NCBI GenBank assembly: GCA_942492835.1
Contig: OW818645.1
Location: 1,860,001 to 1,924,000, forward strand
DNA: 64,000 nt
Direction of reading: 5' to 3'
Origin: GWB2-37-7 sp942492835
GTDB taxonomy: Bacteria > Bacillota > Clostridia > Lutisporales > Lutisporaceae
Notes under the pieces: model-generated
Told to the model about the DNA's origin: nothing
What the model saw: the letters and a program-made list of their open reading frames with translations, nothing else
Database searches by the model: none
Position numbers and translations under genes: made by a program
In this document: piece after piece, positions 29,235 to 37,895 of the stretch
Layout of the letters: each line of letters opens with the position of its first letter
Position numbering within the stretch: the stretch's first letter is position 1

Positions 29235-31439
29235 CTAGATCATCATGGTGCTTAGCACCATAGCAAATGAGAATGTACCAAATTCAAAGGGTCGCTCAGT
29301 GGAAGGATATCTTCCGTACGCTCGGGGTAAGTTTTTACTTAGCTCCAATTTTACTGACTTTGCATCCTGCTTCTCTGCTAGTGCTTGAGACATTTTTACA
29401 TCTAGAATAAATCCATCTCTAGCCATCCTATCAAGCATACGCTGGACAAGACCTTCACGTTTTTGTCCGCCCATACCCACTTCAAAAGCTTGAAGAAGCT
29501 TTTCAAAACTAACAGGTGCTAAAACGCCCTGCTTGTAAAGCTCTATAAAATCAGTAAATGAAGCTGGAATAACAATATAGTTGAACATATCACTTAAAGT
29601 AACAATATATACATCTCTTTGCTTTATGTCATAAAGTGGAAACTTTGATGGTATTGCTGTAAAAGGTCTAAACAGGATGGTGCTGTCGTTCCATGAAAAA
29701 TCTGCACTATCAATTGTATCTCTGACATTTTGCGTCAATTGGAAAAACTGTAGGTCAATGCTAAGATTTTTAGTCCTCTGTACAATTTCTTTAGCCCTGC
29801 TGTTTTCATAAAAGGGATTTGTATGTGCAATTGTACCAGGGAATAGTTCTCTTCTGCTTCCATCCTCCTTAACAACAACCTTAATATTGAATTTTTCTGG
29901 ATTATCAGCCATTTCGCTTCCCAAATGCAGTAAAAATGTAAAAACAGATAAATCGTTGATATATGGAAGGTTATCAATAACATAATCCCAATTTGACTTT
30001 GCATCTTCATATGTAGATGGTGGAATATCCGCAATTAAATTAAACTTAGTCCTCACTCCAGCTTTACTAAGTCCTTGAATTGTATTGGTAATTTCAGCTC
30101 GTCCATTACCTTTGGAAATTGCAGTAAGGACTCGATCAACTGTTGATTCAACACCACATGTAATAACATCAAAACCAGCTTTTTTTAGCAGTTGAAAATA
30201 TTCACTATCGGCAGTTTCTTTTCCTATTGCGCGTGTATATGCCCAAAACTTTGCTGTTATTCCACGCTCAATAACACCCTTTGCAAATTTCTTACCCCAG
30301 CTTGGAGACATAGCAGATGTTATCAGATAAAAGTACGTGATGCCATGTTGATTTTGGAGTTTTTGTATGTCATCGAGTACCTTTTCTGGGTTTCTTACTT
30401 CATGAGGTGATGTCTCTGGATGGCGGCACTGACTGTCAGAGCAGAAAGCACACTTGTCCCAATAGCAGCCACGTGATATCAGCATAGGTGCTCGCTTATC
30501 AGGCAGCACATTTCCTGCCAGTTTATGATACATTTCCAGCTCATCATGGTTAAAAACTGGAGTCGGCAGTAAATCTGGATGTATTGTTGGTAGATGCTCT
30601 GTTTTGATATAGGACCTTTTCTCATTATCAAACAAAATAAGGTCTGGAACCTTATCAATTTTTTCACCCTTAGCTATAGCTTCAGCAAGCATACGAAGCG
30701 TCAATTCTCCTTGATATAGCCCTACTGCATCAACAACTCCGCTTTCTACGATTTCATTTAGACTATACTCCGCCATAATGGTTAGCCCACTGCCACCTAG
30801 GATAATAAAGACTTTTGGGTTTAACTTCTTGATTTCTTTTGCAAGTCTATATGCATATTCCTTTTGCTGGAGCCAAAATGACGTGCTTATTCCAACCACA
30901 TCACATTCAGCCGCATTTTGCAGAATCGTCTTTACCTCTGAAGTATCTAAGAAGGTATTAAAAGACACTTGACGATTTTCAAAAGCTTTTTGTTCAGAAA
31001 TAGAACCGCCTAAATCATTGGGTACTAAGCCTAACATTCCTAGTGCAGTCGCCCAACAAGGCATTTGGTCTTCCCATGGATTATTAGAAGCAGTTGATTT
31101 AGATAACCCAAGCACTGCTTTTGATCCAAAATGCTTGTCTATTATTTGTGGTGGGATAAGAGACATTGCAGCAGCACTTTGCATCAGGCTCATAGCACTT
31201 TGCTTTGTAAGAGCTGATTGCTGCTGTATTTGATTAAATTCTTTGATGATTTCAGCTGCGAAGCCATCAAGCAATGTTCTATCATTTAAAAGCCAATGCA
31301 TAAACCTTATATTGAGGTCATATGAATTGCAGTCAATCTCATTATTGATTAGATATCCCTGTAGAACAGGAACGCCTAATAGCGGAGCAGGTATCAGCGA
31401 TAAGGGGGTAGAAAAGAGAAAAACCTTTGGACATCTCAT
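29235..31439 (-). CDS. B12-binding-domain radical SAM protein
   Basis: 734 residues. The N-terminal half has a cobalamin-binding-like Rossmann region (DVVGISTSFWLQ, FIILGGSGLT, VDAVGLYQGE). A radical SAM domain follows with the cluster motif C325-YWDK-C330-AF-C333, that is CX4CX2C, a spacing seen in some B12-radical SAM proteins beside the usual CX3CX2C. Further signs are FWAYTRA and DVITCGVES. The ~200 C-terminal residues are not recognised. It is the first gene of the NRPS operon: its promoter lies 70 bases upstream and the NRPS start is 105 bases downstream. Family members methylate unactivated carbons or rearrange carbon skeletons. The likely role is tailoring of a carrier-bound intermediate or the released peptide; the exact reaction cannot be told. 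The start has AAAAGGAAGG eight bases upstream. Confidence 0.88.
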   Translation of the reverse strand: MRCPKVFLFSTPLSLIPAPLLGVPVLQGYLINNEIDCNSYDLNIRFMHWLLNDRTLLDGFAAEIIKEFNQIQQQSALTKQSAMSLMQSAAAMSLIPPQIIDKHFGSKAVLGLSKSTASNNPWEDQMPCWATALGMLGLVPNDLGGSISEQKAFENRQVSFNTFLDTSEVKTILQNAAECDVVGISTSFWLQQKEYAYRLAKEIKKLNPKVFIILGGSGLTIMAEYSLNEIVESGVVDAVGLYQGELTLRMLAEAIAKGEKIDKVPDLILFDNEKRSYIKTEHLPTIHPDLLPTPVFNHDELEMYHKLAGNVLPDKRAPMLISRGCYWDKCAFCSDSQCRHPETSPHEVRNPEKVLDDIQKLQNQHGITYFYLITSAMSPSWGKKFAKGVIERGITAKFWAYTRAIGKETADSEYFQLLKKAGFDVITCGVESTVDRVLTAISKGNGRAEITNTIQGLSKAGVRTKFNLIADIPPSTYEDAKSNWDYVIDNLPYINDLSVFTFLLHLGSEMADNPEKFNIKVVVKEDGSRRELFPGTIAHTNPFYENSRAKEIVQRTKNLSIDLQFFQLTQNVRDTIDSADFSWNDSTILFRPFTAIPSKFPLYDIKQRDVYIVTLSDMFNYIVIPASFTDFIELYKQGVLAPVSFEKLLQAFEVGMGGQKREGLVQRMLDRMARDGFILDVKMSQALAEKQDAKSVKLELSKNLPRAYGRYPSTERPFEFGTFSFAMVLSTMMI

Positions 31440-31509
31440 AATATACGCCTTCCTTTTGCAATTTTAAATTTTTATTAGTAATTCTAGCATACTTTTTTTA
31501 GTTGTTTAT

Positions 31510-31538
31510 ATTATATCAAAGCATATCAATATTAACAA
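31510..31538 (-). promoter_or_regulatory. Promoter of the radical SAM-NRPS operon
   Basis: On the minus strand TTGTTA, 17 bases, TATAAT. The predicted transcript starts about 60-65 bases before the radical SAM gene. It is the only clear promoter found ahead of the cluster, so it probably drives the radical SAM gene, the giant NRPS and the peptidase as one transcript of about 25.7 kb. Confidence 0.65.
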
Positions 31539-31639
31539 TATTTCTAATATGTGCCAGACGCCATGGTTATCCATTTATTTCTCTATTTTAATGAGGCAAG
31601 GTCACTGTAGTAACACTACTTAAAAATAAGCATAAAAAA

Positions 31640-31835
31640 AGCATCCGTTTCCAGATACCAGAACCGTGCATGCACTATTAATGCACATGACCCTTCACTT
31701 TATCTGCTCCCTTGGCTCTTTTGCCGCTTATTTCCCAATAAGTATTCCGAGTCCAATCCCTTCAATGAGTGGTTTGCTAGACCTTTCTCAGTGGGCATTA
31801 CACCCACTATATGATACGCCCTTATCTTGACGCAC
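31640..31835 (-). mobile_element. ORF-less group II intron copy or remnant
   Basis: It begins at 31835 with GTGCGTCAAGATAAGGGCGT and runs nearly identical to the first ~85 bases of the full intron at 46131-48035. A short piece related to later domain I follows (GGATTGGACTCGGAATAC), and then a domain V hairpin (CATGTGCATTAATAGTGCATG). The reverse transcriptase and about 1.7 kb are missing. The usual CTACTCGAC 3' end is not found, and a GCATCCGTTTCC sequence stands there instead, so the 3' boundary near 31640 is approximate. The exon bases before the 5' end, TAAGTGTCGGGCA, resemble those of the full intron. Confidence 0.75.
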
Positions 31836-31845
31836 TGCCCGACAC

Positions 31846-32010
31846 TTATCGTTCAAAAATTTCAATTGCCCGATTCATCTTATTTATAATATCAACTCCA
31901 AATGGACAATTCTTCACACATCTACCACATTCAATACATTCACTGGCATGATGCTCCAATAAATCTTTAGTGCTATACCTAGCACCAATTTTAGGCTTAA
32001 TTCTTCCCTG
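31846..32010 (-). pseudogene. C-terminal [4Fe-4S] tail of an aldo/keto reductase, remnant
   Basis: An open stretch of 54 codons ends at TAA (31848-31846). It encodes HHASECIECGRCVKNCPFGV followed by DIINKMNRAIEIF. The CxxCxxCxxxCP cluster followed by FGVDI is typical of the extreme C-terminus of clostridial Fe-S aldo/keto reductases, which are ~370 residues long. The rest of the gene is gone: an in-frame stop precedes it and the subtilase promoter begins nine bases away. The intron copy sits 11 bases behind the stop codon. Confidence 0.65.
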
Positions 32011-32018
32011 TCACATTA

Positions 32019-32047
32019 TTGACATTCCATATTTTGTATATTATAAT
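32019..32047 (+). promoter_or_regulatory. Consensus promoter of subtilase 1
   Basis: A perfect TTGACA, 17 bases, TATAAT. It lies about 345 bases upstream of the start codon, giving an unusually long leader. The leader holds a hairpin GCAGTAG/CTACTGC followed by TTTT (32269-32289) and a GGGGTGATTCC block shared with the second subtilase. Confidence 0.8.
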
Positions 32048-32391
32048 CTAATTGTAATTATTATAAACCAATACCTCATAATAATTTCCAATGCTCTATT
32101 TATTGTAACTTAATCTTTATTTCAGCACACAAAACATTTATATTTCTTATCTTGATACTCTATTCTGTTTTCTCTAATTTTTTCAGCTTAATATAATAAT
32201 TTATCAATGTAGTACAAGCATTATATGTTGAAAATGGGGTGATTCCATTGCACAAGATTTAATCTATTGCAGTAGAAGCTACTGCTTTTGCATTATCAGT
32301 TAAATATTTTCATATTTAGAATTTAATGCAAACTGTTTAGTGCAAGCATATATTATTCAAGCTAAAAAATAAAAAATTAGGAGGGAATTTC

Positions 32392-34164
32392 ATGAAGCGT
32401 AATTTTAGAAAGGTACTAGTGTTTATGCTTATCATGTCCATACTGGTAACAAGCTCCATATACTATGCAGAACCTCAGGACAAAACAGCTTCAGAAGCAA
32501 CTGGAAAAGTCGAAATACTAGCAGATATGGATAAAAACAAATTGTTTGACAATCTCGAAGAAAAATTGGATAAAGCAGATAATGATAGTAAACTGCCAGT
32601 TATAGTAGTATTCGACGATGAAATTGATAGCAATAGTACTAAAAAAGGTCTCGTAAAAAAGATTTTAGGCGATACAGCTCCAAAGTATGAATATAAAATA
32701 ATCCCTGGTATGGCTGTTGAATTGACAAAGGGTCAGATTAACACTTTATCAAAGCTTGATTTCGTTAAACAAATAGAATCTGATTTGCCAGTACAAGCTC
32801 CTGCTAACACTTTATCAAAGCTCGATTTAGTTAAACAAGTAGAACCTGATTTGCCAGTACAAGCTCCTCCTAACAATGCAAAATACTGGTTCGGAGTTAC
32901 AAAAGCCATCTCAGATTTCGGTGTAACTGGCGATAGAGATGGGAATGAAACTTCCTACTCAACTAGTGATGTAGTTGTTGCTGTAATCGATACAGGTATC
33001 GATCCAACTCACGTTGACTTAGACGGTGGTAAGGTTATTGGTTGGAAAGACATAATAAATAACCAATCAACTCCTTATGATGATCATGGACATGGAACTA
33101 ACTGTTCAAGTGTTATAGCTGGAACAGGCGAAGGAAATTCATTATACAAAGGTGTTGCTCCTGGAGCAGCTTTAGTAGGTGTAAAGGTTCTTGACAGTGC
33201 AGGCAGCGGATCAATAAGTGATGTAGCTGCAGGTATAGACTGGGTTGCTGCAAACAAAGCTACTTATGGAATAGAGGTTTTAAGCTTAAGTCTTGCATTA
33301 AGTGGCAGCTCCGATGGAACAGACTCTATTTCAATTGCAATAAACAATGCAGTTTCAGCTGGTATCGTTTGTTGTGTAATAGCAGGCAACGAAGGTCCTG
33401 CAAAATACACTATAGGTTCACCAGGCGCAGCAGCAAATGCTATCACAGTAGGAGCCATGCGAGACATTAGTGAAACCGGTTTCAGTCTCTTACCTTACTC
33501 AGGTAGAGGACCAACAGCAGACGGAAGAACTAAGCCAGACATCGTAGGACCTGGTATGTATATGATTGCAGCAGAAGCAAATTCTACAAATAGTTATGTA
33601 ACAGTAAGCGGAGCAACTATGACAGCACCATTTGCAGCTGGTACATCTGCTTTAATACTTGATGCAAATCCAAACCTTACAGCCACTCAAGTTAAGAGTG
33701 CAATAACGTCAACAGCTGTTAATTGGGGTCCTTTAGGTCAGGATGTTGATTATGGTTATGGAAGATTAGATGCACATGCAGCAGTTGATTCAGTTACTAG
33801 CCTCACTGGAGCAAACATTGCACTTCCAAACCATATGTATACATCTACCAATATAGCTACAGCAAGTAAATCTGACTACTACACATTTACAGTAACTAAT
33901 ATAAGTTTTCCTATTGCTATAACACTAATAATGCCTAGCTGGACAGGTTCAAGAACTCCAGACTTTGACTTATATCTATATAATCCAAGTGGAACAAGTG
34001 TAGCAAGTTCATCAGCTAGTACAAGACAAGAAACAATAAACTTTACTCCAACAGTTACTGGTACATATCAAATAAAGGTTTCTTCCTATGCTGGCACAGA
34101 CAACTACTTCTTTGACATTAGTGCAGGTGGAAGTAGTCTAACTCAAACAGGAAATGACCTATAA
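32392..34164 (+). CDS. Secreted subtilase homologue, catalytic Ser replaced by Thr
   Basis: 590 residues: signal peptide (1-27), I9-like propeptide (~45-140), S8 peptidase domain (~165-470) and a C-terminal PPC-like beta domain (~480-585). Catalytic Asp200 (VIDTGID) and His234 (GHGT) are present, and so is the oxyanion Asn (AGNEGP). The serine motif GTSMATP of its neighbour reads GATMTAP here, so the nucleophile position is Thr409 (codon ACT). Thr does not support normal subtilase activity in known enzymes, so I infer a pseudoprotease with a binding, chaperone or decoy role. The end of the propeptide is a tandem duplication of 22 residues. The start ATG follows GGAGGGAATTTC. The gene closely resembles the one at 34633 and is its tandem paralogue. 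Confidence 0.9.
   Translation: MKRNFRKVLVFMLIMSILVTSSIYYAEPQDKTASEATGKVEILADMDKNKLFDNLEEKLDKADNDSKLPVIVVFDDEIDSNSTKKGLVKKILGDTAPKYEYKIIPGMAVELTKGQINTLSKLDFVKQIESDLPVQAPANTLSKLDLVKQVEPDLPVQAPPNNAKYWFGVTKAISDFGVTGDRDGNETSYSTSDVVVAVIDTGIDPTHVDLDGGKVIGWKDIINNQSTPYDDHGHGTNCSSVIAGTGEGNSLYKGVAPGAALVGVKVLDSAGSGSISDVAAGIDWVAANKATYGIEVLSLSLALSGSSDGTDSISIAINNAVSAGIVCCVIAGNEGPAKYTIGSPGAAANAITVGAMRDISETGFSLLPYSGRGPTADGRTKPDIVGPGMYMIAAEANSTNSYVTVSGATMTAPFAAGTSALILDANPNLTATQVKSAITSTAVNWGPLGQDVDYGYGRLDAHAAVDSVTSLTGANIALPNHMYTSTNIATASKSDYYTFTVTNISFPIAITLIMPSWTGSRTPDFDLYLYNPSGTSVASSSASTRQETINFTPTVTGTYQIKVSSYAGTDNYFFDISAGGSSLTQTGNDL
32740..32871 (+). repeat. In-frame 66-base tandem duplication in subtilase 1
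   Basis: Two consecutive 66-base units encode NTLSKLDFVKQIESDLPVQA(PA) and NTLSKLDLVKQVEPDLPVQA(PP). The neighbour paralogue has a single copy at this point (LAKLDCVTQIEYDMEVQA). The unit spans the last strand of the propeptide and the expected maturation site. Confidence 0.9.
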
Positions 34165-34179
34165 TTTTTAGCTCAATAA

Positions 34180-34223
34180 ATATCAAAGGGTATGAGATTA
34201 CATTCTCATACCCTTTGATATTT
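34180..34223 (+). terminator. Terminator of subtilase 1
   Basis: An 18-base near-perfect stem ATATCAAAGGGTATGAGA / TCTCATACCCTTTGATAT followed by TTTAAATT. Strong, and placed 16 bases behind the stop codon. Confidence 0.85.
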
Positions 34224-34254
34224 AAATTATTTAAATATTCTTAATATTCTCTTA

Positions 34255-34283
34255 TTAACATTCCATAATTTGTATACTATAAT
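34255..34283 (+). promoter_or_regulatory. Promoter of subtilase 2
   Basis: TTAACA, 17 bases, TATAAT, with the same surrounding bases (CATTCCATA, TTTGTATA) as the promoter of subtilase 1. The leader is again about 345 bases. It contains TCTATTTATTGTAAT twice and the shared TAGTACAAGCATT and GGGGTGATTCC blocks. Confidence 0.75.
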
Positions 34284-34632
34284 ATGATTGTAACTGTGAA
34301 GAACATATTTTTCATAGCAACAGCCAATATTCTATTTATTGTAATTTAAACAATTGTTATTTTCATATTATTATACTATTTTCTATTTATTGTAATTATG
34401 ACTTAATTACAACATACCTAATACTTATATTGCTTTTATATATCATTTGCAACTCAATATTTTGTTCTTATCTTAATATATTAATCTGCTTTCTATAATT
34501 TTTTTGACCAAATATAATCTCCATCAAATTAGTACAAGCATTGTATGTTTAAGAATTGGGGGTGATTCCGTTGTACAAATTTTTGCACAATTTAAACTCA
34601 ATGTAAAAAATAAAAAGTTGGAGGGATTTTTA

Positions 34633-36333
34633 ATGAAACTTAACTTAAGAAAAGTGTTAGCATTTATGGTTATCATGTCCATGTTGGTAACAAGCTCAAT
34701 ATATTTTGCAGAACCAAGCAATGTTACAGCTGCAGAAGCAACTAGTAATGTTACAATAGCAGATAAGGATAGCAACAAATTGTTTGACAATCTTGAAACA
34801 AAATTAGACAACACAGATGATAATGGTAAGATATCCGTTATAGTACAATTTGACGAACAATTAGACAACAACACTACTAAAAATGGTCTTGTAAAGAAGA
34901 TTCTAGGAGATGTAACTCCAAAGTATGAATATAACATAATCCCTGGTATAGCTGTTGAATTAACAAAAGGTCAAATCAACGCTTTAGCAAAGCTTGATTG
35001 CGTTACACAAATAGAATATGATATGGAAGTACAAGCTACTAATAACTACGCAACATATTGGTACGGTGCTGATAATGCTATCACAGATTTTGGTGTAACT
35101 GGTGATGGAAACGGAAACGCAACTTTATACTCAGCTTCTGATGTAGTTGTTTGCGTAATTGATACAGGTATTGATTCATCCCACGTTGACTTAGACGGTG
35201 GCAAAGTTATTGGCTGGAAAGACATGATAAATAACCAATCAACTCCTTATGACGACAATGGTCATGGAACTCACTGTTCAAGTATCGTAGCAGGAACAGG
35301 AGAAGGAAATGCACTATACAGAGGCGTTGCTCCTGGAGCAGCTTTAGTAGGAGTAAAGGTTCTTAACAGTGCAGGAAGCGGTACAATGAGTGGTGTAACT
35401 GCAGGTATAGATTGGGCAGTTACTAACAAAGCTACTTATGGCATAGAAGTTATTAGCTTAAGCCTTGGAGCTGCTGGTAGCTCTGATGGAACAGATTCAA
35501 CTTCAGTAGCAGTAAACAATGCAGTTTCAGCTGGTATTGTTTGTTGTGTAGCAGCAGGTAACGAAGGTCCTGCAAAATATACTATAGGTGCTCCAGGAGC
35601 AGCAGCAAGTGCTATCACAGTAGGAGCTATGAGAGACGTTGGCGAAAAAGGCTACAGCCTTGCATACTTTTCAAGCAGAGGACCAACAGCAGACAATAGA
35701 ATTAAGCCAGACATCGCAGCACCTGGTTATTATATAACTGCAGCACAAGCAAACTCAACAAATGCTTATGTATCAATGAGCGGAACAAGTATGGCAACAC
35801 CATTTACAGCTGGTACAGCTGCTTTAATACTTGATGCAAATCCTAACCTAACACCTGCACAAGTTAAGAGTGCAATGACAGGAACAGCTATTGATTGGGG
35901 TACTTCAGGTCAAGACGTTGATTATGGTTATGGTAGATTAGATGCTTATGCAGCAATCGATTCAGTTACAAGCTTAACTGGAACAAACATTACAGTTCCT
36001 AACCATATGTTTACCTCAGAAACTATAGCTACAGCAAAGTCATATGACTACTATACATTTACAGTAACAGATACAAGCTCTCCAATTGCTATATCACTAA
36101 TAATGCCTGACTGGTCAGGTTCAAGGACTCCAAACTTCAACTTGTATTTATACAACCCAAGTGGAACAAGTGTAGCAAGTGGAACAACTAGTACAAGACA
36201 AGAAACAATTAACTATACACCAACAGTTACTGGTACATATTCAATAAAGGTTCTTTCCTCTACTGGCACAGGCAGCTACTTCTTTGACCTTAGTGCAGGT
36301 GGAAGTAACCTGACAATAACAACAGATAACTAA
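34633..36333 (+). CDS. Secreted subtilisin-like serine protease (S8)
   Basis: 566 residues: signal peptide (1-27), I9-like propeptide (~45-135), S8 domain and PPC-like C-terminal domain. The triad is complete: D177 (VIDTGID), H211 (NGHGTH) and S386 (SGTSMATP), with AGNEGP for the oxyanion hole. The protein is exported, matures by autocleavage of the propeptide and should degrade extracellular proteins. The start at 34633 is chosen because GGAGGGATTTTTA precedes it and the next residues match the signal peptide of the paralogue; the frame is open further upstream to 34504 without a site. Oligopeptide uptake systems (OPT at 38.4 kb, Opp at 51-55 kb) in the same window would suit a proteolytic lifestyle, though this link is only by proximity. 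Confidence 0.93.
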   Translation: MKLNLRKVLAFMVIMSMLVTSSIYFAEPSNVTAAEATSNVTIADKDSNKLFDNLETKLDNTDDNGKISVIVQFDEQLDNNTTKNGLVKKILGDVTPKYEYNIIPGIAVELTKGQINALAKLDCVTQIEYDMEVQATNNYATYWYGADNAITDFGVTGDGNGNATLYSASDVVVCVIDTGIDSSHVDLDGGKVIGWKDMINNQSTPYDDNGHGTHCSSIVAGTGEGNALYRGVAPGAALVGVKVLNSAGSGTMSGVTAGIDWAVTNKATYGIEVISLSLGAAGSSDGTDSTSVAVNNAVSAGIVCCVAAGNEGPAKYTIGAPGAAASAITVGAMRDVGEKGYSLAYFSSRGPTADNRIKPDIAAPGYYITAAQANSTNAYVSMSGTSMATPFTAGTAALILDANPNLTPAQVKSAMTGTAIDWGTSGQDVDYGYGRLDAYAAIDSVTSLTGTNITVPNHMFTSETIATAKSYDYYTFTVTDTSSPIAISLIMPDWSGSRTPNFNLYLYNPSGTSVASGTTSTRQETINYTPTVTGTYSIKVLSSTGTGSYFFDLSAGGSNLTITTDN

Positions 36334-36343
36334 TATTACCTAA

Positions 36344-36382
36344 TATTAAAGGATATGAGATTCCTATCTTATATCCTTTAAT
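36344..36382 (+). terminator. Terminator of subtilase 2
   Basis: A hairpin TATTAAAGGATATGAGA / TCTTATATCCTTTAATA with a short loop and one mismatch, 10 bases behind the stop codon, then an AT-rich tract. It also faces rsiV, which ends at 36431 on the other strand, and could serve both. Confidence 0.7.
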
Positions 36383-36430
36383 AATTTATTGAAGTATATT
36401 ATTTTATTTGCATATTCCAGTAAGACATAC

Positions 36431-37333
36431 TTATTTAATAAACTCATTGCTAACTATACTATCCGATAGAATCTCTGTTGGTATGATAAATTCTACAACT
36501 CCCATGTATCCAGGAGCAACCTCATATTTATCAAATGAAATTACTAACTTATCTTCTGTATTAATATAGAAGCTTTGCTCCTTTGAGATTTTTTCAAACA
36601 GTTCTGTAGTCATTTCATTCTCTATTCCTGCAACCCAATAATACTTATTATTATCAGCTTTGTACTGTTCTATCATTTGCTTTATAATATTTTCGCTGAT
36701 AATATCAATATACTTATCGTCTTTAAATAAACTTGGCAAAGTAATTAAGATTTCATTTTTCTTATCAATGGTATCGTACTTCATTGTTGTTGATGAAGAA
36801 CCTATAGTGTTTACTACATAACGACCTATAGATAGTATACGGTCTGTATCAGTCTTTACTATATATCCACTATCTACGCCCAAATGACCTCCACCATTTT
36901 TCTTTAATTCTTCCACATCAGTTATAAATTGTTCATATAATTCTTTATTCTCAGCAAAGTATTTTTCATTCAAGCTGTTTTCCAAGGTTTTATCTTCCAA
37001 GCCTTGAATGGCAGGAACTTTTATATTCGCATTGAAGGTATCTTCGTTTACAGTATATTCTCTGAAGGTTAGCACTTTTACTATACTGCCCACAATTGGC
37101 ACCTTTGATAAGGTTGCTGCAAATACTGGGCTGCTATTAATCCCTATAATGAGTACAATTAATACAGCCGCCATTGAAGCGATTGCTATCCTTATACTTT
37201 TAAAATTATTCTTTCTATTTATACCTTTTACTCCGCTCTCTTTTAAAGCTTTCTTTACTATAGAATCTAATTCAATAGGAATGGATACATCCAAATATTC
37301 ATTTTTAAGTTGTTCTAAATTATTATCTTTCAC
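36431..37333 (-). CDS. rsiV: Anti-sigma factor, RsiV-like
   Basis: 300 residues. A cytoplasmic N-terminal part (~1-45) is followed by one membrane helix (~47-70, IRIAIASMAAVLIVLIIGI) and an extracellular domain of the RsiV/DUF3298 type (~100-290). In Bacillus subtilis and Clostridioides difficile this domain binds lysozyme, which exposes RsiV to site-1 cleavage and frees SigV. The start is GTG at 37333 behind AAGGAGG; an ATG at 37357 is open but would overlap the sigma gene end and lacks a site. It sits 16 bases downstream of the sigma gene, the usual order for a co-transcribed antagonist. That lysozyme is the signal here is inferred from family. Confidence 0.85.
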   Translation of the reverse strand: MKDNNLEQLKNEYLDVSIPIELDSIVKKALKESGVKGINRKNNFKSIRIAIASMAAVLIVLIIGINSSPVFAATLSKVPIVGSIVKVLTFREYTVNEDTFNANIKVPAIQGLEDKTLENSLNEKYFAENKELYEQFITDVEELKKNGGGHLGVDSGYIVKTDTDRILSIGRYVVNTIGSSSTTMKYDTIDKKNEILITLPSLFKDDKYIDIISENIIKQMIEQYKADNNKYYWVAGIENEMTTELFEKISKEQSFYINTEDKLVISFDKYEVAPGYMGVVEFIIPTEILSDSIVSNEFIK

Positions 37334-37349
37334 CTTTAATCCTCCTTGC

Positions 37350-37835
37350 TTAATCATCCATTTTTATACGTAATTTCTCAAGTGATTTGTATAAATGAGT
37401 TTTTACAGTGTTAATATTTTCGTCTAAAATTTCTGCAATTTCCTCTATTTTTAGATCTTCAAAATATCTTAACACTATTACGCTTCGGTAATTATCAGGT
37501 AAACTATCCAACGCTCTTTGCAGGTCTATATTTTCGTAATTATCAATTGTTCCAAGGTCATAACTGAGTAGAACTTCTTCACCAACTACTACCAACTTTT
37601 TTTTCTTCTTTATTAAATCCAGCGAAGTATTTACTACAATCTTGTAGAACCATGTTTTTATGTAATTTGGATTTTTTAGAGAATCCTTTGATGAGATAGC
37701 TTTATAAATAGATTCCTGAACAATATCTAAAGCATCGTCAGCATTTTTGACATAACTAAAGGCTAATCTATAAATATTTTCTTTATATCTGATAACATAA
37801 TCTGATATTTTATTTTCTAAGTTGCTTTCACTCAT
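37350..37835 (-). CDS. sigV: ECF RNA polymerase sigma factor, SigV-like
   Basis: 161 residues. Region 2 spans ~15-80 (YRLAFSYVKNADDALDIVQE, WFYKIVVNTSLD) and region 4 spans ~105-158 (LPDNYRSVIVLRYFEDLKIE, then IAEILDENINTVKTHLYKSL). In known systems SigV drives lysozyme-resistance genes such as peptidoglycan O-acetylation or deacetylation; none of these targets is in the window. The start is ATG 37835 with AAAGGAG twelve bases upstream. A TTG at 37847 is in frame but touches the ribosome binding site. A candidate ECF promoter lies 61 bases upstream, fitting autoregulation. Confidence 0.92.
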   Translation of the reverse strand: MSESNLENKISDYVIRYKENIYRLAFSYVKNADDALDIVQESIYKAISSKDSLKNPNYIKTWFYKIVVNTSLDLIKKKKKLVVVGEEVLLSYDLGTIDNYENIDLQRALDSLPDNYRSVIVLRYFEDLKIEEIAEILDENINTVKTHLYKSLEKLRIKMDD

Positions 37836-37895
37836 TCGCGCGAACAACTCCTTTCTTTTGAACTGATACGTATCATATTTGTTTTACTCTTTATA

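Noticed and set aside
29735..30034. 99-codon frame inside the radical SAM gene, same strand
   Set aside because: Lies wholly within a well-supported gene in another frame and has no start signal.
34524..34937. 137-codon minus-strand frame over the subtilase 2 leader and start
   Set aside because: Overlaps the promoter-leader region and signal peptide of a certain gene; no ribosome site.
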